Of a DNA stretch of 34,180 nt, positions 7,820-16,279 are shown one piece after another. The notes beneath the pieces were generated by a model that saw only the letters and a program-made list of their open reading frames with translations, ran no database searches and was not told the origin of the DNA. The stretch's first letter is position 1; each line of letters starts with the position of its first letter. The translations under genes and the position numbers were made by a program. This DNA comes from JAAFHZ01 sp964247085 (lineage in GTDB: Bacteria; Cyanobacteriota; Cyanobacteriia; Cyanobacteriales; Chamaesiphonaceae): positions 1-34,180 of the forward strand of contig CAXTSX010000039.1 of the NCBI GenBank assembly GCA_964247085.1. The letters are read 5' to 3'.

Positions 7820-9229
7820 TTATTGACCAGTACGCAGCTTCTCTACTAACTCATAAAAGGGTTGCCAATTGTCTTCTTGATCGATCGCTTCCCAAACCGA
7901 TTCAATCACAAATCGTAGCGGCACAGTTACTGAATTCCAGCGAGTTAACAAGTTACCAACATTGGCCAGCTGCTCTGGCGATAGATCCGAAATAGCTTGA
8001 TGATATTGTTGTCGCCATTGACTTAATAGGGCGACACTAGTATTTTCCGGCAACCAATTTGTAGTTAAAATCTGATTCAGATCTTGCTGCCAGCTAACTT
8101 GCCAATGATGGGCTAACTTGGCAAAGAAATCGTGATAACCCATCTGTGATTGATAGAGTAGTTCGATCGTGGTATTCAACAACTCTTCACTGGGATTAGC
8201 GATTCCCAGCTTACGCCCCAATAATTGGTGATAACTATGCTTGTAGTGGTTAGCGAATTCGGCTAGTGCTGTAGTCATTTCTTCCGGTTTCAAAATTGCC
8301 GCTAAGGGTTTTTGTAATAGTTCTAAGTTCAGCTGACAAATTCCTGGTTGGTTCGCATAACTATAGCGACCAGAATGATCGAAGTAAGCGGCGGTAAAAT
8401 CTGGCAAATAGGAAAGAATAAAAGCAAAAGGACCATAGTCAAAACTCTCGCCAGTAATCGACATGTTGTCAGTATTTAAAACAGCATGACAAAAACCCGC
8501 TACCATCCATTGAGCAGCTAATTCGGCTACCCGCTGTACTAGTTCCTGGTAGAACAGAATATATTTGTCGGCTTGGTCTAGAAGATGCGGATAATAATAT
8601 TGAATGACGTGATCCAGCAATTTCTGAATGAGATCGGGTCGATCGATATAATGCAACCGCTCAAAAGTACCAAACCGGATGTGCGATCGGCTGAAGCGCA
8701 CCATCACTGATGACCGGGTCGGCGATGGCTCATCTCCTCGCCACAAATCCATACCTGTTTCAATCATGCTCAAACAGCGGGAAGTCTTCACCCCCATACG
8801 ATGCAGAGCCTCCGCCGCAATAACCTCTCGCACCCCCCCCTTGAGTGTCAACATCCCATCACCACCCCGGGAGTAAGGAGTGCGACCAGAACCTTTGGTA
8901 CCAAAATCGTATAACTCGCAGTCAATGCCGCGCACCTGGCCATAGAGGAAGCCTCGCCCATCACCCAGTCCGGGATTATATTGCCCAAACTGGTAACCGT
9001 GATAACGCAACGCCATCAATGGATGAGCCGGTTGCACAAACTGACCAAAAGCTTCCGCAAAATCTTGATCTTGCACAGCGCTAGGTTCTAGGCCTAACTG
9101 AGTTAAGATGTCATCATTGCGCCAGCGCAAGGTGTGTTGCGGAAAATCGGCAGCGGTCACATCATCGTAGTAATCGGTGCCCAGGGTTTCGATCGCTGGC
9201 TCGTACTGAAGATTTAGGAAAGGATTCAT
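7820..9229 (-). CDS. selO: Protein adenylyltransferase SelO (YdiU/UPF0061)
   Basis: A 469-residue pseudokinase-fold enzyme that transfers AMP to Ser, Thr or Tyr of target proteins. Family motifs are clear: FGQYNPGLGDGRG, the LKGGVREVIAAEA segment, and the metal-binding pair D254 (NTDNMSITGE) and D264 (FDYGPF), which correspond to D246 and D256 of E. coli SelO. The C-terminus ends at EKLRTGQ without the Sec- or Cys-containing tail found in some SelO proteins. Its start codon lies only 7 bp from that of the divergent crr7 gene. Its 3' end is duplicated as a relic at 5264-5328. Confidence 0.93.
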   Translation of the reverse strand: MNPFLNLQYEPAIETLGTDYYDDVTAADFPQHTLRWRNDDILTQLGLEPSAVQDQDFAEAFGQFVQPAHPLMALRYHGYQFGQYNPGLGDGRGFLYGQVRGIDCELYDFGTKGSGRTPYSRGGDGMLTLKGGVREVIAAEALHRMGVKTSRCLSMIETGMDLWRGDEPSPTRSSVMVRFSRSHIRFGTFERLHYIDRPDLIQKLLDHVIQYYYPHLLDQADKYILFYQELVQRVAELAAQWMVAGFCHAVLNTDNMSITGESFDYGPFAFILSYLPDFTAAYFDHSGRYSYANQPGICQLNLELLQKPLAAILKPEEMTTALAEFANHYKHSYHQLLGRKLGIANPSEELLNTTIELLYQSQMGYHDFFAKLAHHWQVSWQQDLNQILTTNWLPENTSVALLSQWRQQYHQAISDLSPEQLANVGNLLTRWNSVTVPLRFVIESVWEAIDQEDNWQPFYELVEKLRTGQ

Positions 9230-9236
9230 CTGGATT

Positions 9237-9497
9237 ATGACTGACTCGTTAATGTTTCAAGAAGATGAATACGTGATGCTCACCCCTGGACAGCCAGAGG
9301 AAATTCTGACCGCTGCTGAAATGTTAGCAAAATTAGAGTCTACCCTCACAACAACATCGGTAGACTTACCCACCGATGTTTCCAGTAAAACCTCGATCGC
9401 CGACCGAGCAGCCTATTTATTAGTAAACTACTGCGAGTTAGACTTAGATAATGGTCAGTATCTGCATTGGTATGCAGTGCGGTTAGAAAAAAGTTAG
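9237..9497 (+). CDS. crr7: CRR7-like protein (chlororespiratory reduction 7)
   Basis: An 86-residue soluble protein matching the CRR7 family (DUF3571) of cyanobacteria and plants. Recognisable segments are LTPGQPEEILTAAEMLAKLE (about 15-34), ADRAAYLLVNYCELDLD and the C-terminal GQYLHWYAVRLEK. In plants CRR7 is required for accumulation of the chloroplast NDH complex; a related role at thylakoid NDH-1 is inferred. It is divergent from selO with 7 bp between starts, and its TAG overlaps the stop of the convergent DUF2854 gene by 4 nt. Confidence 0.78.
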   Translation: MTDSLMFQEDEYVMLTPGQPEEILTAAEMLAKLESTLTTTSVDLPTDVSSKTSIADRAAYLLVNYCELDLDNGQYLHWYAVRLEKS

Positions 9498-10060
9498 ACG
9501 GCAGCTGCTACCGGAGCAGCCACAATCAGAGCTAATTCCAGTTCCTCTTCCCCAATGGAATTAATGGTGGTACGCACACCTGGACCAAAGAATCGAGTAA
9601 TTTTCTCCTGTTTCTCTTCCCAGATCGCTAGAGAAATAAGCGGGGTATAAAATTCTAAGATAATGGCATAATTCCCATCGATCGACTCCTCGCGTAATCC
9701 TTTCAAAATTGGCCGTTCTTCATCAGTGGGCGACATCCCCAACTTTTCTAAGGCTATATCTAAATGCGCTTCCTCGCCATAACGGAATCTGGTGACATCT
9801 TGACGGATTTGTTTTTGGGTAGGAGTCTCTTGGGCTTTGCGCAACTGGAGCATGTCCGCCTCTGGCTCAATGAAGGCCACTGGTTTCAGCTCCGAAGATT
9901 TCAGAGCCAATCCTCCTAGGAGCAATGGTACACCGTAGAAGAATCCCACCAGGTTGAGAGTAGAGTTATCAACGGCATAAGCCCCAAACCCAACAAGAGT
10001 AAGTAAACCACCAATACTAATCAAGGTAGGCCCCAGAGGGATTCTTTGAATCAATGACAT
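9494..10060 (-). CDS. DUF2854 membrane protein
   Basis: A 188-residue protein of the DUF2854 family, found in cyanobacteria and plastid-bearing eukaryotes. Two hydrophobic segments lie near the N-terminus (about 10-30 and 36-54), around LISIGGLLTLVGFGAYA and LVGFFYGVPLLLGGLAL. A soluble domain of about 130 residues follows, with EEERPILKGL-like helices and a hydrophobic C-terminal end. Its function is not established. It is convergent with crr7, with a 4-nt overlap of stop codons. Confidence 0.8.
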   Translation of the reverse strand: MSLIQRIPLGPTLISIGGLLTLVGFGAYAVDNSTLNLVGFFYGVPLLLGGLALKSSELKPVAFIEPEADMLQLRKAQETPTQKQIRQDVTRFRYGEEAHLDIALEKLGMSPTDEERPILKGLREESIDGNYAIILEFYTPLISLAIWEEKQEKITRFFGPGVRTTINSIGEEELELALIVAAPVAAAV

Positions 10061-10160
10061 AAGATTTAGGAATTTTTAATTAAATACAAATATCTTTACA
10101 TTATAGGGATGCATGTGGGTGTTGCTCAATCTTAATAAGACACGCCAAAGATATTGCCTC

Positions 10161-10190
10161 ATAAAAATACTGATTAAGCAGTATTTTTAT
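10161..10190. terminator. Symmetric hairpin, A/T-flanked
   Basis: Perfect 12-bp stem ATAAAAATACTG (10161-10172) / CAGTATTTTTAT (10179-10190) with a 6-nt loop. Runs of A and T on both sides would allow termination in either direction. It stands 100 bp upstream of the DUF2854 start, with no gene ending right beside it. Confidence 0.5.
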
Positions 10191-10382
10191 GATTAGCCGA
10201 TAACAGCGCTCAATCTCAACTATAGTTACTATCCAAAAAGTTGAATATACATAATCATTTCAGAAATAACTTTATTGCATGACCACAACTTAAATTTGAA
10301 CAGAACTAAGAACTAAATGGTTGATAAATACATGCTATCTAAAATCAACTAATCAATTAATGATGATGAAACTCCGAATACT

Positions 10383-10420
10383 AAAAAGGTTTGGTATAGT
10401 TCAATACACCAAACCTTTTT
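10383..10420. terminator. Bidirectional terminator downstream of the antitoxin gene
   Basis: Perfect 13-bp stem AAAAAGGTTTGGT (10383-10395) / ACCAAACCTTTTT (10408-10420) with a 12-nt loop, T-run on the plus strand and A-run giving a T-run on the minus strand. It lies about 100 bp after the antitoxin stop, which it probably serves. Confidence 0.7.
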
Positions 10421-10518
10421 AATTATTTGAAATAGCTGACGATAGACACACTGAGGTGTAGGAGCATCCCAAAACTAGTTGAAAGCTTGGGAAAGCTTAA
10501 AAGAAAACTATGATATTG

Positions 10519-10773
10519 CTAGACCGCAGAGGCGTAAGCATCGCATAATTGCTGAAATTCTCTATTATCAACAGCTTTAGAGGTATGGTCTTGGGTTGTA
10601 TCTGTCATCCCAGACTCAATTTGAGGCTCATCAGAGCATTTTTCATGATTGGTGGCAATGAGCAGTGCAACTGCTTGACCATCCCTTTCGATTGTAACTT
10701 CGCCGCCTTTATGAACTCTATCGAGTAAGGCAATTAAACTAGTGTTGGCAACTTTAACAATAGTGCTTGGCAT
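10519..10773 (-). CDS. Orphan Phd/YefM-type antitoxin-like protein
   Basis: An 84-residue protein whose first 45 residues resemble the DNA-binding domain of Phd/YefM antitoxins: LIALLDRVHKGGEVTIERDG followed by AVALLIA. The C-terminal half is polar and acidic, as in the disordered toxin-binding part of such antitoxins. No toxin (RelE, Doc or PIN type) lies on either side: there is only a terminator downstream, and upstream is the end of the ABC transporter gene. It may act on a toxin elsewhere, be a remnant, or be a stand-alone regulator. An inverted repeat upstream may be its own operator. Confidence 0.65.
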   Translation of the reverse strand: MPSTIVKVANTSLIALLDRVHKGGEVTIERDGQAVALLIATNHEKCSDEPQIESGMTDTTQDHTSKAVDNREFQQLCDAYASAV

Positions 10774-10809
10774 AATTTTTAGTGTCTAACTCGTTGCACA
10801 CATTCTAAC

Positions 10810-10829
10810 GGTCAATGTGTAAATTGACC
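10810..10829. promoter_or_regulatory. Candidate operator upstream of the antitoxin gene
   Basis: Perfect inverted repeat GGTCAAT (10810-10816) / ATTGACC (10823-10829) with a 6-nt spacer, 37 bp upstream of the antitoxin start. Phd/YefM antitoxins repress their own genes through short palindromes. Nearby, CACTCACTACAA (10829-10840) is echoed in inverted form at 10883-10895 and directly at 10901-10910. Confidence 0.4.
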
Positions 10830-10910
10830 ACTCACTACAAAATCAAATATCTTAAACTACAAAATTAAGTATATTACACATGTTGTATAGTGAGTACTTT
10901 CACTCACTAG

Positions 10911-12656
10911 TTAATTCAACATTTCTTCTAGTTGGTTTTGACTCCATAACCATTGGTACAAGCCCTTTTGAGTGATTAACTCTGCATGAGTACCAACCTG
11001 GACAATCGCTCCTTTATCCATCACTAAAATTCGATCGGCCAACGCCGCAGCGGATAACTGATGAGATACAAAAATAACTGTTTTACGTTGGGTCTGGGCT
11101 GCTAAATTTTGCAAAATTGTCGTGGCAGTTTGGTTGTCTACACTAGACAGAGCATCATCTAAAATCAAAATTGGCGCATCCACTAGTAATGCTCTAGCGA
11201 TCGATGTGCGTTGGCGCTGGCCGCCCGATAGTGTAATGCCACGTTCCCCTACTAGGGTGTCATACTGTTCAGGGAAATTAGCAATTTCACTATGCATCTG
11301 TCCTTGACGAGCAGCGAATTTCACCTGTTCTAGATCGGCGACTGGACTACCATAGCGGATGTTGTTAGCTACAGTAGTGCTAAACAAGAAACTTTCTTGA
11401 GGCACATAGGTAATCAATCCACGCAAACTAGTAAGTTTTAGTTCTGTGACATCATAGCTATCTATAAATAGCTGACCGGGTTCGATTTTCAATAGCCGAG
11501 GAATAGTATTGGCCAAAGTTGATTTGCCTGATCCGATCGGACCCACGATCGCTATTCTTTCCCCGGGCTGAATCTTAAAACTAATATCTTGAAGTGCTGG
11601 GCTACTGGCACCAGGATAGGTAAAAGATAAATGACGGGCTTCTAAGCCACCTAGCCATTGCTGGACTGGAGCGATCGTCTGGGGAGTATCGGTAATTTGC
11701 GGTTGAGCAGACATAATTTCTTCTACGCGCTCAATACTGACTTCTCCCCGTTGAAAGGCTGTAATAGTAAAACCTAGTAGAGCAGTAGGAAAAATTAGAT
11801 TTTGGGCGTAGATAATTAAAGCCAAAAAGTTACCCACCGTAATTTCTTGACTGGCGATCGCTTGCCCCCCTTGCCATAACAAAACTAGTAAGCTCACCGA
11901 AGCCAGACCTTGAATAATTGGAAACACGGTATTACGGGATTCGGCTAGCTTGAGATTGGCATCAAAAACAGCCTGGTTTTTTTTAGCAAAAGCCTGCCGC
12001 TCAGTTTCCTCTTGGGCATAGATTTTGATCAGCGTAATCCCACTCATATCCTCTTGAATCAACTCGCTCAAATCGGATAATTTTTCTTGGACAATCACCT
12101 GTTCCTGGCGCAGCCGACCGCTAAAAATCTGCACAGTCATCAGCATGACTGGATAGATGGCCAAGGCCAAAAGAGTAAGCCGCACATTAATAGTTAACAT
12201 CGCGGGCAACGTAAAAGCGTAGGCAAAAATAATGTTGAAAATACTGAGCAGCGAAAAGCCCATCAATCTCATGATATTTTCCACATCACTAGTTGATCTA
12301 TTAATTAGATCTCCAACTGTAGTAGTGGAGAAATAGGCCACATCCATTTTTAGGAGGTGATCAAAAATTTGTTGCTTTAGATCCGCTTGGACTCGCCGAC
12401 CGACACCAAAAATCAGCAATCGTGAGGCCATTCTGGCGACCCAGGCAATGGAGGCCAAGAAGATCACCAGCATGGATAGGTGAGTAATTTCGGTGTAGCT
12501 AAAATTGATGCGCAGTCGATCGATTCCATCCCGAATCAGCAAAGGAATATAAACACTCAACAGATTAACAACCAGTAATGCCCCAATGCCCTGCCATACA
12601 GCTGGCAAATAAGGTTGGGCGTAGGCAAAAAGTTTTTGGAGCCGAGGATTAGCCAT
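10911..12656 (-). CDS. ABC exporter half-transporter (MsbA/lipid-multidrug type)
   Basis: A 581-residue protein fusing a six-helix transmembrane domain (about residues 20-310) to an ATPase domain. The ATPase carries Walker A GPIGSGKST, the ABC signature LSGGQRQR, Walker B ILILDDALSSVD and an H-loop FVSHQ. An intracellular-loop motif, FSTTTVGDLINRSTSDVE, is typical of type IV exporters. It should act as a homodimer, or with a partner not present here. I start at the ATG giving MANPRLQ; the frame runs to a TTG at 12698, whose 14 extra residues look like untranslated leader. The substrate is unknown. It is divergent from rplI. Confidence 0.88.
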   Translation of the reverse strand: MANPRLQKLFAYAQPYLPAVWQGIGALLVVNLLSVYIPLLIRDGIDRLRINFSYTEITHLSMLVIFLASIAWVARMASRLLIFGVGRRVQADLKQQIFDHLLKMDVAYFSTTTVGDLINRSTSDVENIMRLMGFSLLSIFNIIFAYAFTLPAMLTINVRLTLLALAIYPVMLMTVQIFSGRLRQEQVIVQEKLSDLSELIQEDMSGITLIKIYAQEETERQAFAKKNQAVFDANLKLAESRNTVFPIIQGLASVSLLVLLWQGGQAIASQEITVGNFLALIIYAQNLIFPTALLGFTITAFQRGEVSIERVEEIMSAQPQITDTPQTIAPVQQWLGGLEARHLSFTYPGASSPALQDISFKIQPGERIAIVGPIGSGKSTLANTIPRLLKIEPGQLFIDSYDVTELKLTSLRGLITYVPQESFLFSTTVANNIRYGSPVADLEQVKFAARQGQMHSEIANFPEQYDTLVGERGITLSGGQRQRTSIARALLVDAPILILDDALSSVDNQTATTILQNLAAQTQRKTVIFVSHQLSAAALADRILVMDKGAIVQVGTHAELITQKGLYQWLWSQNQLEEMLN

Positions 12657-12753
12657 CGAAAAATTTGGAACCAAGGAGATCTCTGACCATCGTAACAAAC
12701 CATGTTATTATTGGAATTCTGGCATTTGGGTTTCAAGACATTCCCCTAGGATT

Positions 12754-13212
12754 ATGGCAAAGCGTACAAAATTAGTTCTCAGTAAAGAAGTTCGGAAGCT
12801 AGGTAAGCTCGGTGACGTAGTAGAAGTCGCTCCGGGCTATGCTCGTAACTATCTGGTGCCCCAAGGCATTGGCCTCCCGGTAACTCCAGGCATTCTCCGG
12901 CAGGTTGCCAAGAAGAAAGAAATTGAATTGCAGCGTCTAGCTGAGCTGAAGATTGAAGCTGATCAACAGAAAGCATCGATCGATAAAGCTGGCGCACTGC
13001 AAATCAGTAAAAAAGTCGGTGAAAATGATGCCATCTTTGGTACTGTTACCACTGCCGAAATTGCTGAAGCAATCAAGTCATTGTCTAATGTAGAAGTAGA
13101 CAAACGCGACATTAGTATTCCTGATGTTGATCAACTAGGCAGCTATAGCGCCGAAGTGAAACTGCACCCCGAGGTGATTGTAACTGTAGAATTCAACGTG
13201 GTTGCTGAATAG
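12754..13212 (+). CDS. rplI: 50S ribosomal protein bL9
   Basis: A 152-residue ribosomal protein. The N-terminal rRNA-binding domain has the family signature GKLGDVVEVAPGYARNYL followed by VPQGI. A long connecting helix (about 50-80) and a C-terminal domain ending VIVTVEFNVV follow. It is 24 bp upstream of dnaB on the same strand, a pairing common in bacteria, so the two are probably cotranscribed. Confidence 0.97.
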   Translation: MAKRTKLVLSKEVRKLGKLGDVVEVAPGYARNYLVPQGIGLPVTPGILRQVAKKKEIELQRLAELKIEADQQKASIDKAGALQISKKVGENDAIFGTVTTAEIAEAIKSLSNVEVDKRDISIPDVDQLGSYSAEVKLHPEVIVTVEFNVVAE

Positions 13213-13236
13213 TTTTAGCCATCTCTCTTTCCCACA

Positions 13237-16170
13237 ATGTCTGAAGAAACCAGTTTTTCGAGTGCCAGACATAACCAAAACTCGCCGCCCACTGGCGAGT
13301 TTTTGGCATCTAGAGTCAGTGAAAATCTGGCGGTTCCCAATATTGCGGCTAATTATATTCCTCCCCAAAATATTGGCGTGGAGGAAGCAATTTTGGGGGG
13401 CATTTTGCTGGATCCAGAAGCCTATGGACGGGTAGCTGAATTATTGGTACCCAAAGCTTTTTATATTCCGGCGCACAGTTACATCTATCAGGCGGCGATC
13501 GATCTGTATAGCCAAGGTAGACCCACTGATCTATTGAATGTGACCAATTGGTTGACCGATAACCAATTAATGGAAAAAATCGGTGGCCAGAGTAAATTAA
13601 TTCAACTAGTAGAGCGCACCGTTAGCGCTGTAAATATTGATTCCTTAGCTGTTTTGCTGATGGAAAAGTATGTGCGACGGGAGTTAATTCAAGTTGGTAA
13701 TGATGTCAGCCAATTGGGCTACGACGCGGGCAAGTCGCTAGAGCAAGTGCTAGACCAGTCCGAGCAAAAGGTATTGAATATTACCCAGGTGCGTCCTCAG
13801 TCTGGTCTCACCCCGGTGAGCGAGATTATCCTGGATACTTGTAAGTCGATCGAAGCCCGGCACCAAAATTTAGTGCCGCCGGGGCTGACTTGTGATTTCG
13901 CCGATCTGGATGCCATGACTGGTGGGTTTCAGCGATCGGACTTAATTATAATTGCTGGTCGCCCATCCATGGGCAAATGCTTGGCTCATGATGCCGAAAT
14001 TGTTTTAGCCGATGGATCGATCGCTACTATCGAAAGTCTATATCAGCAACACGCTGGGCAACAAACAAAACTGCTGACACTTCAAGACAATTGGCAGTTT
14101 GGCTGGACTGAACCATCAGACTATATTGATGACGGCATCAAACCGGTGTTTCGGGTGAAAACTAGTCTAGGTCGAGAGATTGAAACCACTTTTACTCATC
14201 CTTTTCTCACTTTGGATGGATGGCAACCCTTATCAAATTTAACAGTGGGACAGAAGATTGCTGTGCCTAGAACAATACCAGTTTTTGGCAATAATTCTTT
14301 GTCAGAATGTGCAGTGAAAATACTAGGTTATTTGATTGGGGATGGAAATCTTAGTCAAGGAACTCCACGATTTACTAATACTAACTCTGTTATTCAGCAA
14401 GACTTTATTGATGCTGTCCAAGAATTTAGCCAAGGCAAACTAAAAGTTCATATCGGTACTTCTAGGGGCACACGAGCGCCTAGCTTAGCCGTGTCAACTG
14501 ACTTTGATTTTTTCAAGAATAATCGAGAAATCTTTGGTAAGAATTTACAAGATTTACTAAATAAAAAAAATATACCATATCAACAACTTGCCGATTATCT
14601 AGGAATTAGTCTATCTTTGATTTATCAATGGCAGAAGGGAGTTTGTACACCATCGCGCGAAATTTTCGATCAACTCTGTATATACTTGCAAGTTTCTGAA
14701 GATAGCTTTGTACCGGAAGGTTGGGAAGTTATTTGTGCTAACAATTCTTTAACTGATTGGCTGAAATCTCTGGGTATTTGGGGGAAATTGTCTCATGATA
14801 AATTTGTACCTGCGGTCATTTTTCAACTACCAAAATTACAACTAGCCGCATTTCTGAATCGTCTATTTGCTACTGATGGCTGGGCAACAGTTTTAAGTAG
14901 TGGACAAGTCCAACTCGGATTTTCTACAGTTAGCAAAAAACTAGCTCAACAGGTTCAACATTTGTTGCTACGGTTCGGTATTATTGCTCGTCTCAAAGCT
15001 CGATTGGTGTTGTACGAAGGTGAGCGTAGACCAGCATGGCAAATTGATATTACTGATGCTATTTCTATCCAGACTTTTGTGGCTGAAATTGGGATCTGTG
15101 GTAAGGAACAGGCTACCACCAGTGTTTTGTTGGCACTGGAGCATAAGCGCTATCAAACTAACCGTGATTTGATTCCTCTGTCAGTGTGGAATCAGTTGAG
15201 TGCAGCCAAAATCAGTGCAGGGGCAAGTTGGCAGTCAGTGGCTATTAAAGCTGGGATTACTGGTCATAGTAATATTCATGTGGGTAAACGTGCGCCAACA
15301 CGCGATCGATTACTAAAACTAGCCACAGCCTTGGAAAGCACACCCTTGCAGGCTTTAGCTCAAAGCCAAGTATATTGGGACGAAATTGTGGCCATCGAGC
15401 CGATTGGCTCTAAACAAGTTTACGATTTAACTATCCCAAGCACCCATAACTTTGTCGCTAATGACATCTGTGTTCACAATACAGCCATCAGCTTGAACAT
15501 TGCCTATAACATGGCCAAGATTCATCAACTGCCAGTGTTAGTTTTTAGCTTAGAAATGTCTAAGGAGCAGTTGGTGCAAAGAATGCTAGCTGGCGAGGCG
15601 CGGATTGATAGCAACCGGTTGCGGGCTGGCCGGATCACTCAACAGGAGTGGGAAAGTGTCTACGAGTCGATCGACAAAATCTCGGATTTACCGATTTATA
15701 TTGATGACACGGCTAATATGATGGTGATGCAGATGCGCAGCCAAGCGCGGCGCTTACAAGCCGAGACTGGTAAGCAGTTGGGGATGATCATGCTGGATTA
15801 TTTGCAACTGATGGAAGGCAGTAGTGATAATCGGGTGCAAGAAATATCAAAAATTACGCGAAGTTTGAAGGGACTAGCGCGGGAGTTGGATGTGCCAATT
15901 ATTGCGCTGTCGCAGCTGAGCCGGAGTGTGGAGGCTCGTAATAATAAGCGTCCGATGATGTCGGATTTGCGGGAGAGTGGCAGTATTGAACAGGATGCTG
16001 ATCTGGTAATTATGCTATACCGGGATGCTTACTATAATCCAGACACGCCCGATCGAGATATCACAGAATTAATTGTGACCAAGCACCGGAACGGTCCCAC
16101 TGGTGTGGTCAAACTGGTATTTGACCCCGGCTTGACCAAGTTTAAGAACTTAGCTCGACCCATAACATAG
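13237..16170 (+). CDS. dnaB: Replicative DNA helicase DnaB, interrupted by an intein
   Basis: A 977-residue precursor. Removing residues 248-748 leaves a 476-residue DnaB, the normal length. The N-terminal domain (about 40-150, NIGVEEAILGGILLDPEAYG) binds primase. The RecA-like motor has Walker A GRPSMGK-T with the intein between K247 and T749, then LPVLVFSLEMSKEQL, Walker B MIMLDYLQLM and QLSRSVE. The second common cyanobacterial intein site, just before SIEQDAD, is uninterrupted here. The helicase cannot bind ATP properly until the intein is spliced out. It is probably cotranscribed with rplI. Confidence 0.96.
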   Translation: MSEETSFSSARHNQNSPPTGEFLASRVSENLAVPNIAANYIPPQNIGVEEAILGGILLDPEAYGRVAELLVPKAFYIPAHSYIYQAAIDLYSQGRPTDLLNVTNWLTDNQLMEKIGGQSKLIQLVERTVSAVNIDSLAVLLMEKYVRRELIQVGNDVSQLGYDAGKSLEQVLDQSEQKVLNITQVRPQSGLTPVSEIILDTCKSIEARHQNLVPPGLTCDFADLDAMTGGFQRSDLIIIAGRPSMGKCLAHDAEIVLADGSIATIESLYQQHAGQQTKLLTLQDNWQFGWTEPSDYIDDGIKPVFRVKTSLGREIETTFTHPFLTLDGWQPLSNLTVGQKIAVPRTIPVFGNNSLSECAVKILGYLIGDGNLSQGTPRFTNTNSVIQQDFIDAVQEFSQGKLKVHIGTSRGTRAPSLAVSTDFDFFKNNREIFGKNLQDLLNKKNIPYQQLADYLGISLSLIYQWQKGVCTPSREIFDQLCIYLQVSEDSFVPEGWEVICANNSLTDWLKSLGIWGKLSHDKFVPAVIFQLPKLQLAAFLNRLFATDGWATVLSSGQVQLGFSTVSKKLAQQVQHLLLRFGIIARLKARLVLYEGERRPAWQIDITDAISIQTFVAEIGICGKEQATTSVLLALEHKRYQTNRDLIPLSVWNQLSAAKISAGASWQSVAIKAGITGHSNIHVGKRAPTRDRLLKLATALESTPLQALAQSQVYWDEIVAIEPIGSKQVYDLTIPSTHNFVANDICVHNTAISLNIAYNMAKIHQLPVLVFSLEMSKEQLVQRMLAGEARIDSNRLRAGRITQQEWESVYESIDKISDLPIYIDDTANMMVMQMRSQARRLQAETGKQLGMIMLDYLQLMEGSSDNRVQEISKITRSLKGLARELDVPIIALSQLSRSVEARNNKRPMMSDLRESGSIEQDADLVIMLYRDAYYNPDTPDRDITELIVTKHRNGPTGVVKLVFDPGLTKFKNLARPIT
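13978..15480 (+). mobile_element. DnaB intein with LAGLIDADG homing endonuclease and HTH segments
   Basis: A 501-residue in-frame intein, residues C248 to N748. Splicing motifs are complete: block A starts CLAHDAEIVLADG, block B is TTFTHPFLTLDGW (TxxH), block F is VYDLTIPSTHNFV and block G is CVHN followed by T749. The endonuclease part has two LAGLIDADG-type motifs, LGYLIGDGNL (about 363-372) and LNRLFATDGWA (about 540-550). Both keep an Asp, so activity is plausible. Between them lies an XRE-like helix-turn-helix (about 445-480, LADYLGISLSLIYQW). A second repeat-like HTH segment (about 645-695) precedes block F. Codon and base use are slightly more AT-rich than the exteins. Confidence 0.95.
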
Positions 16171-16221
16171 TATTTCCACCAATACCAATACAATCAATTT
16201 ATACTGCGTTAACCAATAAAA

Positions 16222-16255
16222 AGGTTGTCATACATGAACTTTTCACTGGCAACCT
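16222..16255 (-). terminator. Terminator of the small secreted-protein gene
   Basis: On the minus strand a 9-bp stem (AGGTTGCCA with one G-T wobble, from 16247-16255 and 16222-16230) is followed by TTTTTATTGG. It sits 25 bp past the stop of the 16280-16549 gene and may also slow transcription from dnaB. Confidence 0.6.
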
Positions 16256-16279
16256 GATCACGGGAAGAGAGTAAGAGCT

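Larger units (their letters stand above)
10061..10518. other. Gene-free AT-rich interval with two strong hairpins
   Basis: No coding sequence is supported in these 458 bp. The interval holds two perfect hairpins, listed separately, and the promoter region of the DUF2854 gene. No toxin gene follows the antitoxin here. Confidence 0.6.

Noticed and set aside
12657..12698. Upstream TTG start of the ABC transporter
   Set aside because: It adds 14 residues not typical of the family, and the ATG at 12656 begins a normal N-terminus.
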